Below, in pieces: positions 9,311 to 18,379 of a stretch of DNA of 36,393 nucleotides. The stretch is taken from positions 1-36,393 of the forward strand of contig CAUZOL010000029.1 of the NCBI GenBank assembly GCA_963581435.1, in the 5' to 3' direction. The stretch comes from JABISG01 sp963581435 (GTDB lineage Bacteria; Planctomycetota; Planctomycetia; Planctomycetales; Planctomycetaceae). Below the pieces are notes generated by a model. It did not search any database. It saw only the letters and a program-made list of their open reading frames with translations, and was not told where the DNA came from. Position 1 is the first letter of the stretch, and every line of letters begins with the position of its first letter. The position numbers and the translations under genes were made by a program.

Positions 9311-12300
9311 CTATTCTTGCGCGCGAACCACTTCAATACCACTCAATAGCGGTGGTTTTCCTTGAATCGAACGCAGCGCAATGTTCAGGGTGTCATTAAG
9401 CTCAATGTCGGCAAACTCTTTCACAATGGCCCGGTTTCGCCCGCCAGCCGCTTTGGCGATGTCAAAACTCTCCAACACCGGTTGTCCCTGCAGTGACACG
9501 GAGAAAACGCGGTCACCCGGTCGTACATCGTCAGGCTCCGAAAAATGCAGGCGAATTGTGTATCGCTGCAGCGTCTTCGATTTTCCCAGATTAAAGGTCA
9601 CCGACCGAATCCCGATGCCACCCGATGCAGCCACCCAGTTTGGGCCGTTGCCTGCGACTAATGACGAATGTCGGCGGAACCAGCGCGGCTCGTCGGCATC
9701 GACCTTGAGAGTGAGTTTTGGCGAAGGCCCGCCGACATCGGGGTAATCGAGCCAAAGCGTGCCGCTCTTGTCGCGGCGATCGCCCGGCGCGCCAAAGTTC
9801 ACGCCAATACGATTCACCTGTTCTGCGTTGCTTGAAACCGCGCCGTATGTCCAAAGTTCGGCTTCCGGCATATGGATCATCGCCAGTGACGTTTGATTTT
9901 GATAAGCACAGTTGCATGTTCGTGTGTAATCGGGTGCGTTCAACACGCCGTCGGCGACAATAAGGTTACTGGTACAGCTCGACTTGAAACCGCCCAGGTT
10001 GCCGGTTCCGCTATCGCCGGCCAAATCGTAAAAGCCGGCCGCTCCGGATCGAAACGTCAGCAGATGTTCGCTGCCAACGGCCGTGTTGCAGCCGTACATG
10101 CGACTGTATTTCCAGCCGGTCGATTTGCCGGTCAATAACTCAAGCTGAAATCCGCCGCCACCGTTCGTGATGATCTTGTCTCGCCACAACAGGCAGGGGC
10201 CTCCATATTTCAGGCTGCGATCCTTCCAGAGGACTTTGCCGTTGCTGCCCTGATAAGCCACGATGCCGGTGCCGACTTCATCTTTGGCGCGGTCTCGGTA
10301 CGCACTGCCTGCTTGCACTAAAACGTCATGTGCGGCCGAGTAATTGAGGAACGTGCCAAACACGTCTTCGGTTGTGCTCCAGATTTCTTTGCCGGTTTGC
10401 GCATCGAAAGCATAGAGCTTTGCCTTGCGACCGGCATCGAGACCGCGTCGGCGAAGCGAATCGAGCTTCTTGGGACTCATGCCATCGAGACAAAACAGCT
10501 TGCCGTCGGCAACACAGATGCAGTTGTGCCGAAAGTTGAACTCGGCGTCGCGGCTCCAAAGCATCTTGCCGGTGTGGCGGTCGAACACCACCAGCCGACG
10601 GCTCGCCGAGGCGTATTGCGCTGATTTGAGTAGACCCGCCAGCGTCGGTGCGGGCGGTTTTGGTTTCGACGGCTTGGTGCTGCCGGGGGGAGTCTTCGAG
10701 CCGCCGTTCTTGATGAGTACGTAAGGATCGAGGCTGAAATCGCTGTTCCCGCTGCTGCTGTTATGACCTTCCAACGCGATCACATTGCGGCCCGGTTTGA
10801 GGATGGATCGAAACTTTGCGACGTCAAACGTTTCGTATCCCGCCGCTTCGTGCGAGGTGATCTTCGAGGCTTTGGCGGCGCTTCCTTGTCCCACGCCGAC
10901 ACGCGCAATCTCCGTCCCATTTAAGTAGGCGATAAATGCATCGTCGTAGTTGACGGTCAACGCGAGCTTGATCGCGTCGATGGCCTGTTTGCCCTCGAAC
11001 TCGTGGCGCAGATAGACCCGCGCGTACTTGTCCTCCATGTCTTTCAGTACGGTGCGATCATCGCCGTCACCGTAACCGAATCCGGCATGACCCGTCTTCC
11101 AACTGCCCGTCGGCTTGAAATCAACGGCCGTCCAATGTCCCCGCGGGTCGGAGCCGGCCAGATACTGCCACTGTTCATTCGGCTTGATCAGCGAACTGTA
11201 ACCTTTCAAAGCAGGGGCCGGCTTGCTGCTGGCAGTTTTGCCTTCGTCGACTTTCACCGGCGAGGACGTCGCGATCAACAGATCGTCGTGCACGGCGAGG
11301 AAACCCCAGTAGGCTTTGTTTCCGGCGGCTGTGTCGTTCAAAGTGAAACGACGATTCGTCGCGCCGGTTGTGGCGTCCAGTGCGAGAAGCTCGTGGCCGT
11401 GAACCACGTAAACGTGGTCTTCCGTCGAAACGTAGTTGCTGCCGATCTCTCCCGCACCGGGTTGATGCCCCGTGTATTCGTAGAACTTGCCCAGCCCGGG
11501 CAGGTCGCGTTCCCACCAGACGCGGCCCGTGTAAACATCGACGCAGCGGAGCATGTTGGCCCCTTCGATGAACAGCCGCCCGCCGACAACTTGTGGCGTC
11601 GGTCCATGACCGTGTCGCGGGAGTACTTTGTCGTTCGAGGGGCCGCCAAACCATAACACGCCCAGCGGCGCTTTCACGCGTTTGTCGGCCGAGACCACAC
11701 TGTTCGAGGCGTCGCCGTACTGATGCGTCCAGACTCCCGCATCGGGCAAAGCCCCGACACGTTTCAATACCGTCCACTCGCCGTGCCGGGTCACTTCGGC
11801 TTTTTGCAATCCAGCCGTCTCGACATCTTTCACAAACGCGGCGTGTTCTTCCGCACTGATTCGCAAACAAGCCGTTCCGCCGTAAGGACGCAGCGGCTTA
11901 AACAGCGCCTTGATCGCATCTGCCCCTTTGACCGCGCCCGTCTCGCAGACAATCAGACTTGCCATGTAAGGGGGAAACGGAAATCGAACCGGGTCACCCA
12001 CATGCGCGGCAACCCGGTTGCCGTAAAGGCCGGCTGCATCCATCTTGTGACGAAAATGTTCGACCTGTTCGCGATCCGCATCGACGGTAACAACGTGCAG
12101 GTTGGTTCCCGCGACGAGTTCACCGATGAGCGGCGATGAACCGATGCCAAGCGAAATGGCATAGCCGGCGTCGCTTCCGCACAATTTGCGAAGCGTTTTG
12201 ACCACCTGGGCTGTCGGACTACCCGCAGTGCTGTTGACCTGCGTGATCTCGGTTTCGAAGACTTTCAGCTCAATGTGTTTTGCACCGAAGCAATAGACGG

Positions 12301-13573
12301 TCGCATCCCGGGTGACGACAAACAGGCGGTCATCGGCGGCGAGCATGCTCCAGACTTCGCCGTCAACCTTCGCCGACCAGAGGGGGCTTTGCTTCTGCTT
12401 CGAGTCGGTGACAGCTTCGTGTTCGTAGGCTGCGATTTGCCCTTTGTCATCGGCCGCGTAGAGACGGCGGCCCGCTGTTAGAAAGACGCGCGACGGACCG
12501 GCGGGTGTGAAACTGCGTTTACCGCGCGGCACGAGAGTCGTCTTCTTGACGGGCTTCCCTTTGCGATCCTTTGATGTCGTTACGCGTACTTCGCCGATGG
12601 CGGTTTGTGAGACGATCGGTCCCGATCCACCGGCTGAGCCGATCAGCCAACCGTTCGATAGAACCTGCGCATTCACCGCCGCCAATTGTTTGCCGCCATC
12701 GATGCTGACATAGGACTTTCCGACGACATAACCGTTCGCGGTGGCCGTGACGGCAAAACCGCCGCCCCCCTTGCTGCCGAAATTAAAATGTTCGAGTTTA
12801 CCGGTGGTGCGATTGAAAACCGCCGGTTGCGTGCGGCCACCAGGCACGATGAGGTGATTGCCCGAGACGGCGAGGCTTCCTTGAGGGCTGACCGAGCCGA
12901 AAGAATTGGCCCCGTGCGGATGCGTGATGAACATCGCCCCGGTCTCGCTGTTACTCCAGAGGGCGCGGCCGGTTTCTGCATCGACGGCGTGAATGAAGAC
13001 GCCCATTGAAGGCCAGATGCTGGCGGCGAAATAGGCATTGCCGTCGGCCAGAACCACGCCGCCGCGTGCCGGCCAACTGGAGACGAGCCGCTTGTTGCCA
13101 ATGATGGGCCGCACCGCCGGTCCACCATTGAACTTCCAGAGTTGTTTGCCGGACTCTGCGTCGAGACAATACAGATGGCCGTCGTCGCTGCATGCGTAGA
13201 CGCGACCGTTTTCGGCAGCGGGAGCGAAACGGACCGGGCCATCGGTGTAGAACCGCCACAACTCCTCACCGCTGCGGGTGTCGTAGGCGGTAATGCTGTC
13301 GTTGACGTTCGAGCCGACAAACATCCGACGGCCCAGCACGATTGGTTCGTAAGAGACGTCGAATTGCAGTTTGGTCTGTGAAGCGGGCCATGCCGGTCGG
13401 GCAGCGGGAAGCTTGCGCGTCCATTGCAAATGCAGCGACTTGGGCAAGTCATCGGCCGAGGCCGAACTGCGCGCAGCGTCATGGTGCCACATCGGCCAGT
13501 CGCCAGCCGGGGCTGATGTGCACAATGTCGCTGAGAGCAACAAGACGGCGCACGTCGCGCAGATGATACGCAT
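9311..13573 (-). CDS. Exported PQQ-propeller mosaic protein with methyltransferase-like and malectin-like domains
   Basis: A 1420-residue exported protein with a signal peptide (about 1-23, ending TSAPAG) and no cytosolic features. Propeller blades of PQQ type (A-x-D-x-x-T/S-G-x-x-L-W) recur, for example AYDTRSGEELWRF (96-108), CLDAESGKQLWKF (136-148), AVDAETGRALW (196-206), VFDRHTGKMLW (996-1006) and AFDAQTGKEIW (1055-1065). They are interrupted by a Rossmann-like methyltransferase-type domain at about 456-605 (ISLGIGSS, VTVDAD, HVGDP), a galactose-binding-like beta-sandwich at about 800-955 (DDAFIAYLNGTEIAR, GRNVIALEGHN), and end in a malectin-like carbohydrate-binding domain (about 1250-1418). 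GAGGAG seven nt before the ATG is a strong ribosome binding site. It follows an ABC ATPase gene by 78 nt. Likely a surface or periplasmic sugar-binding or dehydrogenase-like protein; the catalytic role is unknown. Confidence 0.88.
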   Translation of the reverse strand: MRIICATCAVLLLSATLCTSAPAGDWPMWHHDAARSSASADDLPKSLHLQWTRKLPAARPAWPASQTKLQFDVSYEPIVLGRRMFVGSNVNDSITAYDTRSGEELWRFYTDGPVRFAPAAENGRVYACSDDGHLYCLDAESGKQLWKFNGGPAVRPIIGNKRLVSSWPARGGVVLADGNAYFAASIWPSMGVFIHAVDAETGRALWSNSETGAMFITHPHGANSFGSVSPQGSLAVSGNHLIVPGGRTQPAVFNRTTGKLEHFNFGSKGGGGFAVTATANGYVVGKSYVSIDGGKQLAAVNAQVLSNGWLIGSAGGSGPIVSQTAIGEVRVTTSKDRKGKPVKKTTLVPRGKRSFTPAGPSRVFLTAGRRLYAADDKGQIAAYEHEAVTDSKQKQSPLWSAKVDGEVWSMLAADDRLFVVTRDATVYCFGAKHIELKVFETEITQVNSTAGSPTAQVVKTLRKLCGSDAGYAISLGIGSSPLIGELVAGTNLHVVTVDADREQVEHFRHKMDAAGLYGNRVAAHVGDPVRFPFPPYMASLIVCETGAVKGADAIKALFKPLRPYGGTACLRISAEEHAAFVKDVETAGLQKAEVTRHGEWTVLKRVGALPDAGVWTHQYGDASNSVVSADKRVKAPLGVLWFGGPSNDKVLPRHGHGPTPQVVGGRLFIEGANMLRCVDVYTGRVWWERDLPGLGKFYEYTGHQPGAGEIGSNYVSTEDHVYVVHGHELLALDATTGATNRRFTLNDTAAGNKAYWGFLAVHDDLLIATSSPVKVDEGKTASSKPAPALKGYSSLIKPNEQWQYLAGSDPRGHWTAVDFKPTGSWKTGHAGFGYGDGDDRTVLKDMEDKYARVYLRHEFEGKQAIDAIKLALTVNYDDAFIAYLNGTEIARVGVGQGSAAKASKITSHEAAGYETFDVAKFRSILKPGRNVIALEGHNSSSGNSDFSLDPYVLIKNGGSKTPPGSTKPSKPKPPAPTLAGLLKSAQYASASRRLVVFDRHTGKMLWSRDAEFNFRHNCICVADGKLFCLDGMSPKKLDSLRRRGLDAGRKAKLYAFDAQTGKEIWSTTEDVFGTFLNYSAAHDVLVQAGSAYRDRAKDEVGTGIVAYQGSNGKVLWKDRSLKYGGPCLLWRDKIITNGGGGFQLELLTGKSTGWKYSRMYGCNTAVGSEHLLTFRSGAAGFYDLAGDSGTGNLGGFKSSCTSNLIVADGVLNAPDYTRTCNCAYQNQTSLAMIHMPEAELWTYGAVSSNAEQVNRIGVNFGAPGDRRDKSGTLWLDYPDVGGPSPKLTLKVDADEPRWFRRHSSLVAGNGPNWVAASGGIGIRSVTFNLGKSKTLQRYTIRLHFSEPDDVRPGDRVFSVSLQGQPVLESFDIAKAAGGRNRAIVKEFADIELNDTLNIALRSIQGKPPLLSGIEVVRAQE

Positions 13574-13651
13574 GGAACAATCTCCTCACGGTCGATCCCC
13601 CCGGACGCGGCCGGTGGGTTTTTGTCGGTTTGATTACCGTTTATTGGCGGG

Positions 13652-14323
13652 TCAGGCAGGTTGGGGGGCGACGATCTGGCCGCCGTCGATGTTTGTCACG
13701 CTTTCCGCGTACTCGACGGCGCGATCATCGTGCGTTACCAGCAGCACGGCTCCGCCGCCGGTCGTGAATTCTTTTAAGTAACCGAGGACCGCGGCTGCGT
13801 TTTCGTGATCGAGGTTTCCCGTTGGTTCGTCGGCCAGCAGAACTTTCGGTTCATTCAGCAGCGCCCGTGCTAACGCCGTTCGTTGTCGTTCGCCCGTACT
13901 CAATTGCGCAGGGACATGATGCAGACGATCCTGCATGCCGAAATGGGCGATCAGTTCTTCAGCCCGTGCCTGTGCATCCGATCGGCCGCTGGCGATTGCA
14001 GGCGCAAGTACGTTGTCGAGCACGCCGAGGTAGGGAATGAGATGAAATTGCTGAAACACAAATCCGATGTTGGTCGCCCGGAATTGTGCGCGATCATTCG
14101 GCGGCAGTGAATACGGATTCGTTCCATCGACGAGAACGGTCCCGGAATCGGGAGCCAGCAAACCGCCGGCGATGAGCAGCAACGTCGTCTTGCCGCAGCC
14201 GCTCGGTCCTTGCACCGCCTGAAATTGACCCGCATCGATGGTGAGCGTCAAATCATTCAGCGCGCAGACTTCACTCTTCGCAGTGTGATAGGTCTTCGAG
14301 ACGTTTTGCATTTCAAGCAGCAT
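13652..14323 (-). CDS. ABC transporter ATP-binding protein, LolD/MacB type
   Basis: A 223-residue nucleotide-binding subunit with Walker A GPSGCGKTT (39-47), Q-loop (QQFHLIPYLG, about 91), ABC signature LSTGERQ (141-147), Walker B VLLADEPTGNLD (161-172) and switch His198. The LADEPTGNLD form and small size place it in the LolD/MacB/FtsE group, which works with four-helix FtsX-type permeases, as encoded just upstream. The gap to the permease stop is 89 nt and holds a GC-rich imperfect inverted repeat (GCCCC/GGGGC near 14377-14392). No clear Shine-Dalgarno precedes the ATG. It presumably drives a MacB-like mechanical or export function at the inner membrane; the substrate is unknown. Confidence 0.92.
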   Translation of the reverse strand: MLLEMQNVSKTYHTAKSEVCALNDLTLTIDAGQFQAVQGPSGCGKTTLLLIAGGLLAPDSGTVLVDGTNPYSLPPNDRAQFRATNIGFVFQQFHLIPYLGVLDNVLAPAIASGRSDAQARAEELIAHFGMQDRLHHVPAQLSTGERQRTALARALLNEPKVLLADEPTGNLDHENAAAVLGYLKEFTTGGGAVLLVTHDDRAVEYAESVTNIDGGQIVAPQPA

Positions 14324-14412
14324 GGGGCGTCGTCAGTTGTAGGTGGTTTGTGTGACTGTCGCGTAACTGGTGAGAAGCCCCACAAGCGGGGCGGCTTAAT
14401 CGCTGGAGCGAG

Positions 14413-15732
14413 TTAATCGGCCTGCAATATCATGGCCGGGTCTTGCCTTGATGCTAGCACGGCGGGTATCCAACTCGCCAGCGCGGCAATCGCCGGTGCG
14501 ATCAACAGCGTTGCCAACAGCAACTCCGGCGCGAACAATTGCGACCACACATCGGCCGTGTCGGGCAGAGTGCCCATCGCTATGCCGAAACCAAAACCGG
14601 CCGCGTAGCCGACGACCGCTCCGATCAGGCCAATCAAAATCGCCTTGCCCAGGAAGATCAAGAGGATTTGCATGCTGCGCAGGCCAATCGCCCGCAGGAT
14701 ACCGATCTCTGAGGATCGTTGCCGGACATTTCCGAATGCGAGTAGGCCAATCCACGTTCCGCAGCCGAGGACCACCAACGGAACCAGCACGCCGGCAAAA
14801 GACTGATGCTGTGCGAGGTTACTATCGGCGACCTGTTTCGCCTGGTTACGGGCTTCGGCACGCGCCAGCGCGGGCGGGCCGCTTTCGATGACCTGCGTAC
14901 CCGGCAGAATGCGTTCCAGATCACTGCGGATTTCTGCGACGCGATCTGCCGTCGCGCAGTTGCACTCAAGCGCCAGAATGCCATTCACTAGATTCTTCGA
15001 GTCGAACAACTCCTGCGATTCGGTGAGATTGATCCAGATCGTGCTGTCGTCGCTGTTGCCCAATTCCGGTTTGACTTTGGTGATTTTGAACTCCCGGCCC
15101 AGAAAATTGACCGTCTCCAGAACCTTGGGCTTCGCGTCTTTGGCTTTGCCCTGTTTGGCGTTCTTCTTGCCGGATTTCTTCTTGCTCGGCTTACTGGGTT
15201 TGAGCTGGAGTTTCTTGCCAATTTGAAATCCCACCACCATTGTCCCGGCGGGGACATGGTCTTCCAGCGGCTTTTTCAAATCGCGGTGCACCAACGGCAC
15301 CTCGCCCCGCGTGCCGATGACGTACATTGACGTTTCCGCTTCAGCCGGCGGCAACTCAATCTTGTCGATCTCGGACATTCGCACTTTGCGAACCACCATC
15401 GGCAGAAGATGGTTGATCGTCACAATTTCCGAGTTGGCCAGCCGTTCGACATACTCGTACGGCATCGACTTCGTCAGCGTCCCCTCGGTGTACAGTTCAT
15501 TGACATCCTGATCTTTGGGCAGGATGAGGATGTTAAATCCCAGCCCCTTGGTGATCTTCCGCATCGAGTCTTCCAGCTCTTTGCCGGCCTGCTCGGTTTG
15601 GATTTCATCGGCCCGCAGCAGCGTTCTTGCTCCAACGAAACAACCCACCGCGACCGCGACCGAGACGAGGCCCATTGCAAAATTTAATTTGCGATGCGAA
15701 ATCTCTCGCAGAACAAGCCGCCAGACATTCAT
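14413..15732 (-). CDS. MacB/FtsX-family ABC transporter permease
   Basis: A 439-residue protein: an N-terminal helix (MGLVSVAVAVGCFVGARTLL), a large extracytoplasmic domain, then three C-terminal helices with the FtsX hallmark QRSSEIGILRAIGLRSMQI (about 333-351) and a final helix ending SWIPAVLASRQDPAMILQAD, typical of MacB-like permeases. The ATG at 15732 is chosen because GGAG lies 7 nt before it and the N-terminus WRLVLREISHRKLNF is standard for the family; longer in-frame extensions run into the upstream gene. The extracytoplasmic domain contains an unusual Lys-rich, low-complexity tract at about 173-203. Its partners are the ATPase downstream and the Cys-containing membrane protein 70 nt upstream. 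Confidence 0.9.
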   Translation of the reverse strand: MNVWRLVLREISHRKLNFAMGLVSVAVAVGCFVGARTLLRADEIQTEQAGKELEDSMRKITKGLGFNILILPKDQDVNELYTEGTLTKSMPYEYVERLANSEIVTINHLLPMVVRKVRMSEIDKIELPPAEAETSMYVIGTRGEVPLVHRDLKKPLEDHVPAGTMVVGFQIGKKLQLKPSKPSKKKSGKKNAKQGKAKDAKPKVLETVNFLGREFKITKVKPELGNSDDSTIWINLTESQELFDSKNLVNGILALECNCATADRVAEIRSDLERILPGTQVIESGPPALARAEARNQAKQVADSNLAQHQSFAGVLVPLVVLGCGTWIGLLAFGNVRQRSSEIGILRAIGLRSMQILLIFLGKAILIGLIGAVVGYAAGFGFGIAMGTLPDTADVWSQLFAPELLLATLLIAPAIAALASWIPAVLASRQDPAMILQAD

Positions 15733-15802
15733 GCAGAAACTCCAGTTCGCCAATGAAAACTTGTCATTCGCCATTTTGTGAGAGTTGCTTCGCAGAAGCG
15801 GA

Positions 15803-17029
15803 TCAAGTTTCTTTTCGCCTGAAGAGAAAGACGCTGGCACAAACGACGCCGATGATTCCCAGTCCCAGCACAGCCGCGACTGAGACAAGCATGCCTGCCG
15901 AGCCTGCAAATGAGAATGACGAACTCGCCGCCGCTGCTTCGCTGTGGCCGGCACCCGGTGCTTCAGCCGATGCCGCCGCCGTTTCCTGATCACCCCTCAT
16001 TTCTGGATCGGTGGAAGCCGACTCGTCGCGCGTCAGCGATGCGAATGCACCCAGCCCGGCAAGGGGCGGCAGTTCTTTGTCGATTTCGACAGCCGGCTCA
16101 ACAAGCGAATCCCAATCGACCGACGACAGCATATCGACACCGTGTTCGTTCTGGGCTTTGACCTCGCAAGTGCATGGTCCAATGAGAAACGTGCAGGCTT
16201 CCAACAGCGTCCCCTCGACAATGCCATTGCCGACCAACGCGTACAGCGAACGGCAGCGACCGAATAACGGGAACGTGATGGGCTGTCCCTCGAATTCCGC
16301 GTCAAGCAAGTCCGGTTCACTGTGGAGCAGCATCTGAATGAAGCTTGCTTCCTTCGGATCGTCGCGCGAAAGTCGCATCGTCGAGAATTTGATTTTCAAT
16401 TCCGTTGGATCAATCGTCACCAGTCCGTCGGCCACGTCTTTCGCATCAACTTCCGGTAACTTCAACGTCCGCTCGGCCTTGCTGAGATTCTTCTCAAGGA
16501 TCTGAAACTTCTCGTTGTCCAGTTTCTTGTCACCGCCTTCAATGAAAACCCAGACGGCCGTTTCGCCCTTCAGAATTCTGCGGGCCGCTTCGCGACGTGC
16601 CGGGGAATCGAGCAGACTGTCCACGGCGTCTTTCGTTGGCAGACCCGACCAGATGCGGCCGTGCGCCAACGAATTCGGCGGATAGTACAAAGCCATTCGC
16701 GGCAACTCGTCGGTCTCTTCGGCCTTCCACAATTCGATCAGCTCGGCATCTTCCTGCGGGTCGAGTTTCGCGACGTCAAACGCGTGCACCTGCACGTTGG
16801 CCGACTGCTTACCGGCTTTGCCATCCACGCTGAGACTATCGACGACCGCTTGTTGCTCGTCGGTCAATTGGCCATCGTAGAAGACGACAACTTGATAAGT
16901 GTCGGACTTCCACTTCTCCAACGCGTAGCGAAAGACCGGCACCGAACACGCGCAAGCCACGCCGCCCGATATCGCCAGCACGACAGCAACAAGGCTCCGG
17001 AATACCGAATGATTCACATGCCCGCGCAT
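15803..17029 (-). CDS. Exported membrane-anchored protein of unknown function (CSVPVFRYALEKW type)
   Basis: A 408-residue protein of no named family I can recall. An N-terminal signal segment (about 10-28) ends at GVACACS, followed directly by the motif CSVPVFRYALEKW; a true lipobox is not quite met. The next region (VVVFYDGQLTDEQQ...) resembles a thioredoxin-like or alpha/beta fold, then comes a mostly soluble body, a Cys-rich patch (ACTFLIGPCTCEVK, about 290), an Ala/Ser/Glu-rich linker and one C-terminal membrane helix (SAGMLVSVAAVLGLGIIGVVCASVFLF) before RRKET. The ATG at 17029 has GGAG with 9 nt spacing, so the longer open frame to 17239 is not used. It leads the ABC permease/ATPase operon, suggesting an accessory subunit of that transporter. 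Confidence 0.75.
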   Translation of the reverse strand: MRGHVNHSVFRSLVAVVLAISGGVACACSVPVFRYALEKWKSDTYQVVVFYDGQLTDEQQAVVDSLSVDGKAGKQSANVQVHAFDVAKLDPQEDAELIELWKAEETDELPRMALYYPPNSLAHGRIWSGLPTKDAVDSLLDSPARREAARRILKGETAVWVFIEGGDKKLDNEKFQILEKNLSKAERTLKLPEVDAKDVADGLVTIDPTELKIKFSTMRLSRDDPKEASFIQMLLHSEPDLLDAEFEGQPITFPLFGRCRSLYALVGNGIVEGTLLEACTFLIGPCTCEVKAQNEHGVDMLSSVDWDSLVEPAVEIDKELPPLAGLGAFASLTRDESASTDPEMRGDQETAAASAEAPGAGHSEAAAASSSFSFAGSAGMLVSVAAVLGLGIIGVVCASVFLFRRKET

Positions 17030-17484
17030 TGGTGTTTCTCCTGCAGTTTTCGTCGATCCTAAACGATGGGGACACATCAGCCGCTCCCAATGTACAGAGT
17101 ACGCTAGCTGGTGCGGCGATTCAATGATGCCACCCCCGCTCATGTCGGTGGAAAGAAATTGCTTCGGGGAAATGCACGAATCGCGATTGGCGGAATCCCG
17201 CGGCGAGCCGAATGTGGGCCAGTTCACATCCGGGAACAAATAAGCCGTAAAAGCACCCGTTTTCCAAAATCACAACACTGTTTGCGTTGACATTACAACC
17301 ACCCCAGATTACCTATGCGTCCTGTTATCTCTGGGATTTGCGCAGGAACGCAGCATTTCGTCAGCTCTGCAAGTGGGACTTGGGGCTGATGTTTTCGGGC
17401 AGGGACTCTGCCGCTGGAGTGTTAACAGGATACGGTTCGGCAGGGAACCGCACACGGAAACTCATCTGTTGCAGGAGAGTAACG
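17030..17484. promoter_or_regulatory. Divergent intergenic region with possible promoters
   Basis: These 455 nt separate the leftward ABC-transporter operon from the rightward thioredoxin-like gene. A perfect TTGACA occurs at 17287-17292 on the plus strand, but no good -10 box follows at 16-18 nt, so a promoter there is only possible. In-frame extensions of both genes into this region lack ribosome binding sites and membrane or signal sense. Nothing else was recognised. Confidence 0.35.
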
Positions 17485-18324
17485 ATGCGTAAGTGCTGTC
17501 TGATGTTGTGTTTATTTCTTTCGGGGTTTATCGCAGAACGTGCCACTGCGGCCGAGAAGGTGACGAAGGGGTGGCATAAGAGTTATTCGGATGCCTACTT
17601 CGAAGCGAAGCGACTCGGACTGCCACTCGTCGTGCATTTCTACACCGATTGGTGCGGCCCGTGCCAACAGATGGAAGCTTCGGTGCTGAATACGGCCGAA
17701 GTGACCGCAAAACTGGGCCGAACCGCGGTCGGCGTGAAGATTAATGGCGACCACCACGAGCAACTAATTAACAAGTTCCGCATCGATGCGTATCCCAGCG
17801 ACGTCTATGTCGATCCCAACGGAAACATTCTGTTCCGCCGCAGTGGCTTTGCGGCCGCGCGAACCTACGCTTCGCAATTGACGAAGGCCAACAAGCAAGT
17901 CGATGTCAGGTCGCTTGCCGCAGCCGGCGCGAAACCCGCCGCAGCGATTATCGAACCAACGCTCAACGGCTACAGCCCGGTTGCCATCACTAAAGACCGC
18001 AAGTGGCAAAAAGGGAGCAGCAAGTTTGCATGGAAACATGCCGGCAGTCTGTATCATCTTCAGAACGGCGCCGAACTGGTGCTGTTCAAAGCGAATCCGG
18101 ACCGATATCTTCCGGAACTTGCCGGCCACGATCCACTGGAATTATCAACCGGCCGCCGCGCTGTGCCGGGCGACATTCGCTACGGCGCATTCTTCCGCGG
18201 CAAGCTCTACCTGCATTCCAATGACGAGAACCGCATGCAGTTCCTCAGCGAACCGCAGCGAATCGCTGAAGCAGCCGCGAAGCAAAAGACAACCGACGTC
18301 TCGCAGCGCGCAGCGAAGATGTAG
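17485..18324 (+). CDS. Exported thioredoxin-fold protein
   Basis: A 279-residue protein with a signal peptide (about 1-23, ending ERATAA) followed by a thioredoxin domain of the DUF255/thioredoxin_7 kind: AKRLGLPLVVHFYTDWCGPCQQM with redox motif WCGPC at 56-60, and the cis-proline region RIDAYPSDVYVDPNG. After about residue 150 a second, unassigned domain contains HAGSLYHLQNGAELVLFKANPDRYLPELAGHDPLELSTG, reminiscent of the YHS-like segments found in planctomycete proteins. The ATG at 17485 has AGGAG with 7 nt spacing; the longer frame from 17287 is rejected. It probably acts as an extracytoplasmic disulfide reductase or isomerase. It is monocistronic, as the next gene is convergent. Confidence 0.85.
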   Translation: MRKCCLMLCLFLSGFIAERATAAEKVTKGWHKSYSDAYFEAKRLGLPLVVHFYTDWCGPCQQMEASVLNTAEVTAKLGRTAVGVKINGDHHEQLINKFRIDAYPSDVYVDPNGNILFRRSGFAAARTYASQLTKANKQVDVRSLAAAGAKPAAAIIEPTLNGYSPVAITKDRKWQKGSSKFAWKHAGSLYHLQNGAELVLFKANPDRYLPELAGHDPLELSTGRRAVPGDIRYGAFFRGKLYLHSNDENRMQFLSEPQRIAEAAAKQKTTDVSQRAAKM

Positions 18325-18347
18325 CGATAGCGGCGTAGGTACCTTCA

Positions 18348-18379
18348 ACTGGTTCTCAAGCCCCGGCATGGAAACCAGT
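18348..18379. repeat. Decayed palindromic repeat between convergent genes
   Basis: ACTGGTT (18348-18354) pairs with AACCAGT (18373-18379), and the interior CTCAAGC/GCATGG pairs imperfectly around a short loop. The sequence resembles a worn copy of the two palindromes at 21175-21297, which share the T-CCCAAGC...GCTTGGG-A core. It lies in the 222-nt gap between convergent genes and might help terminate either transcript. The rest of the gap shows nothing recognisable. Confidence 0.4.

Noticed and set aside
15733..15993. N-terminal extension of the MacB-like permease
   Set aside because: It overlaps the coding end of the upstream gene, is Arg/Ser-rich without family resemblance, and a good ribosome binding site lies at the internal ATG (15732).
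17030..17239. N-terminal extension of the exported unknown protein
   Set aside because: It would bury the signal peptide behind 70 extra residues; the ATG at 17029 has a proper ribosome binding site.
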